21,378 nucleotides of DNA, taken from assembly GCA_964492245.1 (NCBI GenBank), contig CAZBJJ010000037.1:1-21378 (forward strand). The letters run 5' to 3'. The translations under genes were made by a program, and so were the position numbers. The notes under the pieces were generated by a model that worked only from the letters and a program-made list of their open reading frames with translations, was not told the origin of the DNA and searched no databases. The first letter of the stretch is position 1, and the number at the start of each line of letters is the position of its first letter. Source of the DNA: CAZBJJ01 sp964492245. Its GTDB lineage: Bacteria; Spirochaetota; Spirochaetia; Treponematales; Breznakiellaceae. Below, in pieces: positions 7,117 to 14,560 of the stretch.

Positions 7117-8319
7117 ATGAAAAGACAAATTTCTATGCCTGTCTGGTGCGTACGCAGTACGGTGGCCGATCCCTTTGGTGGCCCGGTAATGGACGAGGTT
7201 ACTCCACTTGAAGCAATGGATATTCTCTGCGATGCAAAGGCCAAGGGGCTCATTGATTTTACGGCAACTCACGACGATGATATTGTCGATTGGAATCCGG
7301 AAAGCCCTATGGACGACCAGGATCCCAACAGCGAAACCTACAAGACAATTCACGCCCTTAAAGAGAAGATGGACAAGGTCGGCCTAAAAATGAAGATGGT
7401 TACCTGTTCCTTACATGGGAATCAGGTTTTCCGCAATGGCGGTCTTACCAACCCCGATCCCGAAATTCGCGCCCTGGCAGCTCAGAAGGTTATGCGCACC
7501 CTGCGTATTGGCAACTTCTTTGGGGCTGAATTTTTTACTTACTGGGTTGCCCGCGACGGCTACGAAACTCAATTTGCGGTAGATTGGGCAAATGCCTACA
7601 AATATCTGGAAGCAGGTCTTAACCTGGCTAGCCGCTATATTAAGGAGAACAAGCTCTCCATTCGCTATTGCACCATCGAGCCCAAGCCCAATGAGCCCCG
7701 TGGCGAAATGTTCTTGGCGACCACTGGGCACGCTCTGGGCCTTATTAGCCGTCTAGAGGATCCCGATATGTGGGGCGTAAATCCCGAACTGCTGCAGCAC
7801 GAGGGTATGACCAACCTTTCGGCCACCAATGCCGCGGGTATGGCATTTAATGCGGGCAAGCTTCCCTTCTTGCATGTTGGTAACCAGAAGCCTGGTCAGT
7901 TCGACAATGACAACCCCATTCTTACCGGTATGGACGGCCTAAAAGAGATGATCTCTGTCTTCTGGCTATTGGAAAAGCTCAACTGGAAGGGGCATATCGA
8001 ATTTGATAACCATATTCTGCGCACCGATGCCGCTCCTGGCAAGGAAAATGCAATTCAGTTGCGCAAAGACTTTATTGCGCACAACGTAAAGAGCTATCGC
8101 ATGGCCGAGGAAAAGGCTTCCAAATTGGCTGCCGATAAGAACCTTAACGATCTGCGCGCTGGGCTTCTGGAAAAATCCAGCCCTCTTACCAAGGCGCTGG
8201 AAAATTACGACCTTAAGGCCATTCAAGAGGCAAAAATTGATTACACCAAGGTTGTTCAAACGCCGGCTCGCATTTCCGATATCGATTATGCGGCGAACAA
8301 GGTACTTTTAGGCATGTAG
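7117..8319 (+). CDS. xylA: xylose isomerase, short (class I-like) form with altered metal site
   Basis: Interconverts D-xylose and D-xylulose; TIM barrel with two divalent metals. 400 aa, resembling the short Streptomyces-type enzymes. Seen by hand alignment to that type: catalytic His52 and Asp55 (ATHDDD), pocket Trp10, Phe20, Phe105 and Trp143, Glu188/Lys190 (IEPKPNEPRG), Glu224, His228, Asp263/Asp265 (QFDND) and Asp297 are kept. Two departures: the metal-1 ligand Asp245 of the Streptomyces enzyme is His253 here, and one extra residue lies between the Glu217 and His220 equivalents (E-x3-H instead of E-x2-H). Strong Shine-Dalgarno sequence, ATG 7117. Follows xylB. A related sugar isomerase of different preference is possible, but the xylB linkage supports xylose. 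Confidence 0.88.
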   Translation: MKRQISMPVWCVRSTVADPFGGPVMDEVTPLEAMDILCDAKAKGLIDFTATHDDDIVDWNPESPMDDQDPNSETYKTIHALKEKMDKVGLKMKMVTCSLHGNQVFRNGGLTNPDPEIRALAAQKVMRTLRIGNFFGAEFFTYWVARDGYETQFAVDWANAYKYLEAGLNLASRYIKENKLSIRYCTIEPKPNEPRGEMFLATTGHALGLISRLEDPDMWGVNPELLQHEGMTNLSATNAAGMAFNAGKLPFLHVGNQKPGQFDNDNPILTGMDGLKEMISVFWLLEKLNWKGHIEFDNHILRTDAAPGKENAIQLRKDFIAHNVKSYRMAEEKASKLAADKNLNDLRAGLLEKSSPLTKALENYDLKAIQEAKIDYTKVVQTPARISDIDYAANKVLLGM

Positions 8320-8414
8320 TTTTCCGAAGCTTTCACCTGAAAAGGGAGCCTAGACTTGCTTTAGGCCCCTAATATTTAAGTTTGCTCGCCTTATGCTTGC
8401 CAAACCTAATATTT

Positions 8415-8463
8415 AAGGGAGTTTTTGCGCTATTTTGTACATTACGCAAAGACTCCCTTTTTA
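8415..8463 (+). terminator. rho-independent terminator of the xyl operon
   Basis: AAGGGAGTTTTTGCG (8415-8429) pairs with CGCAAAGACTCCCTT (8445-8459) over 15 bp with one G-U pair, followed by a T-run to 8462. It lies 95 bases after xylA and faces the convergent aroA end. A smaller hairpin (AGGG..GCCTA / TAGGCCCCT, about 8344-8371) and a 13-bp direct repeat CCTAATATTTAAG (8369-8381, 8405-8417) precede it. Confidence 0.88.
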
Positions 8464-8511
8464 TAATTCTTTAGCTGCTAAAAATTTACCGAGGTGAAAG
8501 ATTCGATAAAC

Positions 8512-9963
8512 TTATTTAGCTTTCGATATTTTAGCGCCGAGGGCTTGTATATCGTCGAAAAAACCTGGGTAGGATTTATCAATTGCCTGAGCATCGTCTA
8601 TATACACGCCTTCCTGGCTTATAAGGCCCAATAGGGCAAGGGCCATGGCGATGCGATGGTCATTGTGGCTGGAGCCCCGCCCGCCTTTAATGGGCCTTCC
8701 CCCGTAAACGTGCATTATATCGCCGTCGATTTCTATTTGAACACCAATTTTTTTAAATTCACTTTGAATTGTCAGGCCGCGGTTGCTCTCCTTGTGTTTT
8801 AGGCGGCTTACTCCGGTTAGGTGGCTGGTGCCGGGGCAGGCTGCGGCCAGTGCTGCTAGGGGTGGGAAGAGGTCGGGGCAGTCGGTGGCATCGAAGGAAA
8901 AGGGTTTAAGGGCTGCTGGCCAGATACTGAGCGCATTGGCTTCCCAGGAAAAGGCGGTACCGGCCTGTTTAAGGGCGTCTAGGAATGCCCGGTCGCCCTG
9001 GGCAGATTGGGGTTTTAAATTATGGACTGTCAGGGCAGGTTCGCCAGCATAGCTGGCGGCACCAGCGGAGCTGGCGNNNNNNNNNNNNNNNNNNNNNNNN
9101 NNNNNNNNNNNNNNNNNNNNNNNNNNNNNNNNNNNNNNNNNNNNNNNNNNNNNNNNNNNNNNNNNNNNNNNNNNNNAGCTGGCGGCACCAGCGGAGCTGG
9201 CGACACCAGCGGAGCTGGCGGCGGCAAAGAGGAAGGCCGCCCCACTGTAATCGCCTTCGACCTGGTATTGGCAGGCTTGGTAGCTCTGGCCCCCGGGAAT
9301 GCGAAACAATTCGTAGCCTTCCCGCTCAATGTGTATGCCAAATGCGGCCAATAGTTCGAGGGTCATATCGATATAGGGCCTGCTCTTTAGGTTCTTTGTA
9401 TGAATAAGGCTGTCCTGGGGGCAGCAGGGCAGGGCCATTAAAAGACCGGTTAAAAACTGGCTCGAGGAGGATGCATCGAGCTCTATATTGCCCCCGCGCA
9501 GAGGGCCTTGCAGGTGGACAGGGGCAAGGCCCTTAGTACTGGCAATACTGGCACCAAGTTGGCGCAGGGGCTCTTCGAGCATATCCACCGGGCGGCCGAG
9601 CAAACTGCCCTGGGCAGATAGGCGAAATGGCTGGCTCCCAAGTGCGGCAATGGGGGCAAACATTCTAAAAGAAAGCCCCGATTCCCCCAGGCAGAGCTCC
9701 CCGCTGGTGGCGAGTATTTTTGGCCAGCCCCCGGCAATGCGAAAATGGTTCCCGGGAGCTGAAGCAGTTGGGCGCTGTATAGTAGCACCGAGGGCCTCGG
9801 CTACCTGCAGGGCCACCTCGCCATCGCGAGAAATGGGGCCGGCAATAATTTGGCTTTCACCTTCACTTAAAAGGGCGGCCGCAACGGCCCTTTGGAACAT
9901 GCTTTTAGAGACAGGGGCAGAAATACTGCCAGCAATTTTAGATGGCGCTACGAATACGTTCAT
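8512..9963 (-). CDS. aroA: 3-phosphoshikimate 1-carboxyvinyltransferase (EPSP synthase), with in-frame repeat insertion and assembly gap
   Basis: Shikimate-pathway enzyme joining PEP to shikimate 3-phosphate. Seen: N-terminal APVSKSMFQRA (in place of the usual PGSKS), LGESGLSFRMFAPIAAL, VEGDYSGAAFLFAAA, DCPDLFPPLAALAA, SRLKHKESNRG and SSHNDHRIAMA. ATG 9963 is chosen because GGAGG lies seven bases upstream; an ATG at 9969 touches that signal. aroA overlaps the aroK end by 26 bases. Roughly residues 249-308, between the VEGDYSGAAFLF strand and VHNLKPQSAQGDRAF, are replaced by repeats of ASSAGA/ASSAGV and 100 N. Without that stretch the protein is about 423 aa, normal for the family. The reading frame across the N run is only nominal. 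Confidence 0.92.
   Translation of the reverse strand: MNVFVAPSKIAGSISAPVSKSMFQRAVAAALLSEGESQIIAGPISRDGEVALQVAEALGATIQRPTASAPGNHFRIAGGWPKILATSGELCLGESGLSFRMFAPIAALGSQPFRLSAQGSLLGRPVDMLEEPLRQLGASIASTKGLAPVHLQGPLRGGNIELDASSSSQFLTGLLMALPCCPQDSLIHTKNLKSRPYIDMTLELLAAFGIHIEREGYELFRIPGGQSYQACQYQVEGDYSGAAFLFAAASSAGVASSAGAASXXXXXXXXXXXXXXXXXXXXXXXXXXXXXXXXXXASSAGAASYAGEPALTVHNLKPQSAQGDRAFLDALKQAGTAFSWEANALSIWPAALKPFSFDATDCPDLFPPLAALAAACPGTSHLTGVSRLKHKESNRGLTIQSEFKKIGVQIEIDGDIMHVYGGRPIKGGRGSSHNDHRIAMALALLGLISQEGVYIDDAQAIDKSYPGFFDDIQALGAKISKAK
9042..9220. repeat. 18-bp in-frame tandem repeat array with palindromic arms in aroA, broken by the gap
   Basis: Visible on both sides of the N run: units of GGAGCTGGCGGCACCAGC (plus strand), one variant with GACACC. 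The first element, CGCCAGC-ATA-GCTGGCG (9042-9058), is a perfect 7-bp inverted repeat around three bases, the same design as the lipoprotein repeat at 3941. On the coding strand the unit reads as six codons, A-S-S-A-G-A. True copy number is unknown. Confidence 0.85.
9077..9176. other. assembly gap of exactly 100 N
   Basis: One hundred unresolved bases inside the aroA repeat array, probably where reads could not span or where the repeat collapsed. The round length suggests a placeholder. It nonetheless equals 10 + 5x18, the length needed to keep the 18-bp repeat in phase across the gap. Confidence 0.95.
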
Positions 9964-10459
9964 ACACATCCTCCATTCTTTTATCTAAGTCCAGGTCTGA
10001 TTCGGGAATAAGCAGGTCGGCGGTATCTTTGTACAGTGCTTCGCGTTCGCCCAATAGTTGGCGGGCCCGCTCCAAGGGTTGAGGATGGTTTAAAAGCGGG
10101 CGTTTGCCTGTTTTGTTTCGTGCAACTGCTGTTTCCGGTAATACTTGAAGATAAATTACAAAAAAGTTTTTTAAAAGTTCGCGGTTTTCGGCGCGCAAAA
10201 CAATGCCCCCACCGGTGGATAGCACAATCGATTTTTTATTGGCATAGAAATTAAGACTAGAGCTTTCCAGCTGCCTAAAGGCCTCTTCGCCATCGGCATT
10301 AAAAATTTCGGAAATTGTCTTACCGGTTTGCTTTTCTATTTCGGCATCGGTGTCGGCCCAGTTCCAGCCGAGCTTTTCGGCGAGGAGACGCCCGACGGTA
10401 CTTTTGCCCGAGCCCATAAAACCAATAAGGGCTATGCGCTTTAGTGTCGTGCTCATCAT
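9938..10459 (-). CDS. aroK: shikimate kinase
   Basis: Phosphorylates shikimate on the 3-hydroxyl, the step before AroA. Seen from ATG 10459: 173 aa, normal length; Walker A GFMGSGKST (13-21), shikimate-binding Asp36/Asp38 (ADTDAEIE), Arg62 (FRQLE), the STGGGIV loop (81-87) and the lid RPLL (Arg120). Longer in-frame starts reach 10540, but that extension is the hydrogenase terminator hairpin and is not coding. A second ATG at 10456 is equally possible; neither has a Shine-Dalgarno sequence. It overlaps aroA by 26 bases and forms a two-gene operon with it. Confidence 0.92.
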   Translation of the reverse strand: MMSTTLKRIALIGFMGSGKSTVGRLLAEKLGWNWADTDAEIEKQTGKTISEIFNADGEEAFRQLESSSLNFYANKKSIVLSTGGGIVLRAENRELLKNFFVIYLQVLPETAVARNKTGKRPLLNHPQPLERARQLLGEREALYKDTADLLIPESDLDLDKRMEDVYERIRSAI

Positions 10460-10466
10460 TGTAAGT

Positions 10467-10495
10467 ACGGTATCTAAAAAAAAGGGCTCGGGCAA
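10467..10495 (-). promoter_or_regulatory. candidate promoter of aroK-aroA
   Basis: On the minus strand TTGCCC (10490-10495), 17-bp spacer, TACCGT (10467-10472), then seven bases to ATG 10459. Only this short space is available, because the hydrogenase terminator ends at about 10505. The match is modest (4 of 6 and 3 of 6), but its position again implies little or no leader. Confidence 0.35.
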
Positions 10496-10504
10496 GGGGC
10501 AAAG

Positions 10505-10559
10505 AAAAAGGCTGGCGTCCGCGCAACCATGAACAGTCACCGTTGTGCGGACGCCAGCC
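10505..10559 (-). terminator. rho-independent terminator of the hydrogenase operon
   Basis: GGCTGGCGTCCGCGCAAC (10510-10527) pairs with GTTGTGCGGACGCCAGCC (10542-10559) over 18 bp with one mismatch and a 14-base loop. Reading the minus strand, it is followed by TTTTTCTTT (10501-10509). It lies 27 bases beyond the hndD stop. The stem contains the same GCTGGCG/CGCCAGC words as the 18-bp repeats, possibly by chance. Confidence 0.92.
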
Positions 10560-10585
10560 CTACGTCAATATAAAAGAGCCTTTAT

Positions 10586-12328
10586 TTAGCGATTGTACAG
10601 AGGGCGAGCCTCGTAGTGCGTGTGCAAGAGCTTGTGCGCCTTTTCGCTATTCGGTTTGCCCAAGAATTCTTTGTAGACAAGGTCTATAAAGTGGTTTTGG
10701 TGCGAACAGCGGAAGCTCGAGCGCTCGTCGTCGTGGTAAATACCCTTAATGCGCTTCATGCGAATTTCGTCGGTACAGCCATAGGGCTGCCCACCGCCGG
10801 CAATACAGCCACCGCGACAGGCCATCACCTCGATAAACTGATAGGGGCTGGGCTTGCCAGCGGCCCTTGCAGCCCGAATCTCGTCGAGGACTGCGGCAAT
10901 ATTTCCCATCTGGTGGGCCACCGCAATGGTAATCTTAGTGCCGTCCATATCTACTTCGGCTGTTTTAACGCCTTCCAGACCTCGGGCAGCGGTAAAGTTA
11001 ACGTCTCCCAGCTCCCTGCCAGTGACAAGATAGTGGGCAGTTCGCACAGCTGCCTCCATAACACCCCCGGTAACCCCGAAGATGGTGCCGGCACCGGTGT
11101 AGGGGCCAAGTGGGCTATCGGCCTCTTCGTCGGGCAGGTTTAAAATATCGATACCAGCCTGGCGAATCATGCGGGCGAGCTCGCGAGTGGTTATAGAGGT
11201 ATCCACATCCTGGTAGCCAGAGCTGCGCATATCGTCGCTGCGTTGGGTTTCCCATTTTTTAGCCGTACAGGGCATTACCGAGACAGAGTAAATATTGGCA
11301 GGGTCCAGGCCAGCTTTTTCTGCCCAGTAGGTTTTAATCATGGCCCCCATCATCTGCTGCGGGCTCTTGGCCGTCGAGAAATTGGGAATCATATCGGAGT
11401 AATATTTCTCCATATAGTCGACCCAGGCAGGGCAGCAGGAGGTAATAAGGGGGATATCGCCACCATTGGTCAGACGGTGCACCAGTTCGTGCCCCTCTTC
11501 GATAATGGTGAGGTCGGCCGAAAAGTTAGTGTCGAAGACCGTTTTAAAACCAATGCGGCGCAGGGCGGCATAGATTTTTTTAGTGATGATGGTACCAGGT
11601 TCCAGCCCGAACTCCTCGCCAAGGGCAACGCGAACTGCGGGGGCAATCTGTACAACGGGGTGCACATTGGGATCGCTCAGGCGGCTCCAGACAGTGGCGG
11701 TGTCGTCGTGCTCGTAGATGGCGCCAACAGGACAGTGGGCAGCACATTGGCCGCACTTAATACAGGGGCTGTCGCCAAGGGGCACGCCCGCCGCTGCGGC
11801 AATACGGCCTTTTTCGCCACGGCCCAAGAATTCCAGGGCCCAGACATTTTGCATTTCCTGACAGACCTTGACGCAGCGACCGCAGCGGACACATTTGTTG
11901 GGGTCCAGGGTGATAGCCATATTGGAATCGTCGATGGGGGTGCCCGGTAAAAAATGTTCGTAGGGTACATCGCGCAGGCCAAACTCGGCGGCAACAGTCT
12001 GCAGTTCGCAGGAACCGTTTCGGGGGCACTGCAGGCAGTCGGCGGGGTGGTTAGAAAGGACAAGCTCCAGCACCGTCCGGCGCACCTGAACAATTTCGGG
12101 ATCGTGGGTAATAATGCTTAGACCTTCGGCCACGGGGGTGGTACAGGCGCGCACCATTTTGGGCGAGCCCTCTATGCGAACAATACAGAGACCACAGGCG
12201 GCCCATGCGGGAAGGTCGGGGTTATAGCAAAGGGTGGGGATTTTTACCCCTATATGTTTTGCGGCATCTAAAATACTGGTCCCGGCATCTACCTGGACGT
12301 CAAAGCCATTTATCTTACAGTTGACCAT
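10586..12328 (-). CDS. hndD: [FeFe] hydrogenase catalytic subunit (HndD/HydA)
   Basis: Catalytic subunit of a multimeric NAD(P)-linked, probably electron-bifurcating, soluble hydrogenase. 580 aa. Domains in order: N-terminal [2Fe-2S] (Cys34, 45, 48, 62); His-Cys3 [4Fe-4S] site (His94, Cys98, 101, 107); two ferredoxin clusters (Cys146/149/152/156 and 189/192/195/199); then the H-cluster domain with all three signatures: L1 TSCCPAW (296-302), L2 MPCTAKKWE (352-360), L3 EVMACRGGCIAGGGQP (500-515). Small-subunit-like C-terminus present. All H-cluster ligands and the proton-relay Cys298 are intact, so it should be active if HydEFG maturases exist elsewhere; none are in this window. Good Shine-Dalgarno (GGAGAAG); starts 11 bases after hndC ends. 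Confidence 0.95.
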   Translation of the reverse strand: MVNCKINGFDVQVDAGTSILDAAKHIGVKIPTLCYNPDLPAWAACGLCIVRIEGSPKMVRACTTPVAEGLSIITHDPEIVQVRRTVLELVLSNHPADCLQCPRNGSCELQTVAAEFGLRDVPYEHFLPGTPIDDSNMAITLDPNKCVRCGRCVKVCQEMQNVWALEFLGRGEKGRIAAAAGVPLGDSPCIKCGQCAAHCPVGAIYEHDDTATVWSRLSDPNVHPVVQIAPAVRVALGEEFGLEPGTIITKKIYAALRRIGFKTVFDTNFSADLTIIEEGHELVHRLTNGGDIPLITSCCPAWVDYMEKYYSDMIPNFSTAKSPQQMMGAMIKTYWAEKAGLDPANIYSVSVMPCTAKKWETQRSDDMRSSGYQDVDTSITTRELARMIRQAGIDILNLPDEEADSPLGPYTGAGTIFGVTGGVMEAAVRTAHYLVTGRELGDVNFTAARGLEGVKTAEVDMDGTKITIAVAHQMGNIAAVLDEIRAARAAGKPSPYQFIEVMACRGGCIAGGGQPYGCTDEIRMKRIKGIYHDDERSSFRCSHQNHFIDLVYKEFLGKPNSEKAHKLLHTHYEARPLYNR

Positions 12329-12339
12329 TAATCTTCTCC

Positions 12340-14130
12340 TTACTTCTTTAAGACCGCGCCAAATTTACAAACGCGCTCACATTCGCCACATTTAATACAG
12401 GCACTCTGATCTATTACGTGGGCAGCCTTTCTTTCGCCAGTGATACAGGTAACCGGGCATTTGCGGGCACAGAGGCCACAGCCAATACATTTATCGGGGT
12501 CAATTTCGAAGCGCACGAGGCTCTTACATTTGCCTGCAGCGCATTTCTTATCGACGATGTGTGCAATGTATTCGTCGCGGAAATTGTGCAAGGTGGAAAG
12601 TGTGGGGTTCGCTGCCGAACCGCCGAGCATACAGAGCGAGGCCTTGGTCATTGCCTTGCCAATGGCTTCCAGCTTGTCGATGTCTTCCATTTCGCCATTG
12701 CCCTTGGCTATTTTATTTAGGATATTCAAAATTTGATGGGTACCTATGCGACAGGGCGAACATTTGCCGCAGGATTCGTCCACACAGAATTCCATATAAA
12801 AGCGGGAGACGTCGACAACACAGTCGTCCTCGTCCATAACAATGAGCCCGCCAGAGCCCATCATGGAGCCCAGCTTGGTAAGGCTTTCGTAGTCGATGGC
12901 TGTGTCCAGGACGGCTTCGGTTAAAATACCGCCAGAGGGTCCGCCAGTTTGTGCGCCCTTGAATTTTTTGCCATCCCTAATGCCGCCACCAATGTCGTAA
13001 ATAATTTCGCGCAGGGTGGTACCCATGGGCACTTCTACCAGGCCAGAGTTGTTCACCTTGCCGGTGAGCGCAAAGACCTTTGTGCCCTTGCTGGTTGCGG
13101 TGCCAATAGAACTAAACCACTTGGCGCCCTTGGTTAAAATTACCGGAATATTTGCATAGGTTTCCACATTGTTGATAACCGTAGGTTTTCCCCAGAGACC
13201 GCTCTGGGCCGGGAAGGGAGGCTTGGGAGTGGGCATGCCGCGCTCGCCCTCGAGGGAGCGCAAAAGAGCGGTTTCTTCGCCACAGACAAAGGCACCGGCC
13301 CCAAGGCGAATTTCGATATCGAAATCGAAGCCAGACCCCAAAATATCCTTGCCCAAAAGGCCGTATTCGCGGGCCTGGTTTAGCGCAATGGTTAAGCGCT
13401 CAATGGCAAGCGGGTATTCCGCACGAATGTAGACATAGCCGGTGTTAGCGCCAACGGTCTTTCCGCAGATAGTCATAGCTTCGATAATTGAATGGGGGTC
13501 GCCTTCGATGGTGGAGCGGTCCATATAGGCCCCAGGGTCGCCCTCGTCGGCATTACAGACAACGTATTTTGTATCGTTAACTTCTTTTCGCGTTAGATCC
13601 CATTTGAGCCAGGTGGGAAAGCCAGCGCCACCGCGCCCACGCAGGCCCGATTCCTTTAGGATGGCAATGGTATCTTCGGGGCTCAATTGAAAAAGGACCT
13701 TTTCCAGGCCCACATAGCCTTCGCGCGCAATGTATTCATCAATATTTTCTGGGTTAATAACGCCACAGTTGCGCAGAACAATACGCACCTGCTTTTGATA
13801 AAACTCAATATCCTCTACCGAAAGCTTTATTTTTTTGCTCTCATCTGGTTTGTACAATAGGCGTTGTACCTCGCGACCCTTTACCACCTGCTCGGCAATA
13901 ATTTCTGCCGCATCCTCGGGCTTTACCTCGACATAAAAGGAATCTTGGGGCAGAACCTTTACAATGGGGCCTTTTTCGCAAAAGCCAAAACAGCCCGTTT
14001 TTACAATTTGCACCTTGTCCTTGACGCCGTGCGTGTCGGCCTCGGCAATAAGGGCGCGGTAAATATCGTCTGCCTTGCTGGATTCGCAGCCTGTTCCACC
14101 GCAGACAAGTATGTATTGATTATACGCCAT
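12340..14130 (-). CDS. hndC: hydrogenase NuoF-like flavoprotein subunit (HndC/HydB)
   Basis: NAD(P)H-binding FMN subunit where electrons enter or are split. 596 aa. Seen: N-terminal thioredoxin-like [2Fe-2S] (Cys10, 15, 47, 51); nucleotide/FMN region with GRGGAG (165-170) and CNADEGDPGAYMDR (192-205); NuoF-type [4Fe-4S] site CGKCSPC (Cys454, 457, 460, with Cys500); C-terminal 2x[4Fe-4S] ferredoxin (Cys548/551/554/558 and 578/581/584/588). This domain set is that of HydB in bifurcating HydABC and HndC in Desulfovibrio. Shine-Dalgarno GGAGA before ATG 14130. NAD versus NADP preference cannot be read with confidence. Confidence 0.95.
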   Translation of the reverse strand: MAYNQYILVCGGTGCESSKADDIYRALIAEADTHGVKDKVQIVKTGCFGFCEKGPIVKVLPQDSFYVEVKPEDAAEIIAEQVVKGREVQRLLYKPDESKKIKLSVEDIEFYQKQVRIVLRNCGVINPENIDEYIAREGYVGLEKVLFQLSPEDTIAILKESGLRGRGGAGFPTWLKWDLTRKEVNDTKYVVCNADEGDPGAYMDRSTIEGDPHSIIEAMTICGKTVGANTGYVYIRAEYPLAIERLTIALNQAREYGLLGKDILGSGFDFDIEIRLGAGAFVCGEETALLRSLEGERGMPTPKPPFPAQSGLWGKPTVINNVETYANIPVILTKGAKWFSSIGTATSKGTKVFALTGKVNNSGLVEVPMGTTLREIIYDIGGGIRDGKKFKGAQTGGPSGGILTEAVLDTAIDYESLTKLGSMMGSGGLIVMDEDDCVVDVSRFYMEFCVDESCGKCSPCRIGTHQILNILNKIAKGNGEMEDIDKLEAIGKAMTKASLCMLGGSAANPTLSTLHNFRDEYIAHIVDKKCAAGKCKSLVRFEIDPDKCIGCGLCARKCPVTCITGERKAAHVIDQSACIKCGECERVCKFGAVLKK

Positions 14131-14153
14131 CTATATTCTCCTTGCTTTTTGGC

Positions 14154-14546
14154 TCAGCCGACGATGTCTGCGGCAGGCCGGTCTATAATTAATTTGTTTA
14201 CGAGTTGTCTACCAATAAGGTGTTTTTTTACAATTTCTTTGGCTGTTTCGCCATCTACATTGCCATAGATAACGGTAGGCATACCGGGAACCACCAGTTC
14301 AACCGTTGGTTCGGAATGACAAAGGCCCATGCAGCCGGTCTGACGGACCATTACATCGGAGGCCAGTTTTGCCTCGTCGATACTCAGTAAAAATGAATCG
14401 AGGGTTTCCTTTGCGCCAGCGGCAATTCCGCAGGTTCCCATCCCAATAATAACCTGTATTTCTTTGCCCTCAATTTCTCGTTTTTGAAGTTCGCTCTTGC
14501 GCTGATCGCGGAGTTTCCGCAAATCTTCTAAGCTCATTTTAGCCAT
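14154..14546 (-). CDS. hndB: thioredoxin-like ferredoxin subunit (HndB type)
   Basis: 130 aa. A charged N-terminal helix (1-28) is followed by a thioredoxin-fold [2Fe-2S] domain: IIGMGTCGIAAGA (Cys39) and TGCMGLC (Cys72, Cys76). Only three cysteines exist in the protein, so a complete four-cysteine cluster would need another ligand or a shared one. The position between the GHKL gene and hndC and the small size match HndB of hndABCD operons. Role: electron transfer or assembly within the hydrogenase complex (family inference). ATG 14546 is preceded by GGAGAG at ideal distance; an internal ATG at 14537 is less likely. Confidence 0.88.
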   Translation of the reverse strand: MAKMSLEDLRKLRDQRKSELQKREIEGKEIQVIIGMGTCGIAAGAKETLDSFLLSIDEAKLASDVMVRQTGCMGLCHSEPTVELVVPGMPTVIYGNVDGETAKEIVKKHLIGRQLVNKLIIDRPAADIVG

Positions 14547-14560
14547 TGTGCTCTCCTTAT

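Noticed and set aside
7789..7840. Loss of the metal-2 histidine in xylose isomerase
   Set aside because: A first alignment placed Asn238 at this position, but counting from Glu188 shows the His220 equivalent is His228, kept with a one-residue shift.
9042..9220. CRISPR array
   Set aside because: The units are 18 bp and directly adjacent with no unique spacers, and they lie in frame inside aroA.
10460..10540. 27-residue N-terminal extension of shikimate kinase
   Set aside because: The extension would be encoded by the hydrogenase terminator hairpin and T-run; the family begins at the RIALIGFMGSGKS segment just after ATG 10459.
11243..11950. Long plus-strand open frame (235 codons) opposite hndD
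   Set aside because: It lies wholly within the antisense of a highly conserved hydrogenase gene, its product shows no domain or start signal, and long antisense frames are expected from the codon bias of such genes.
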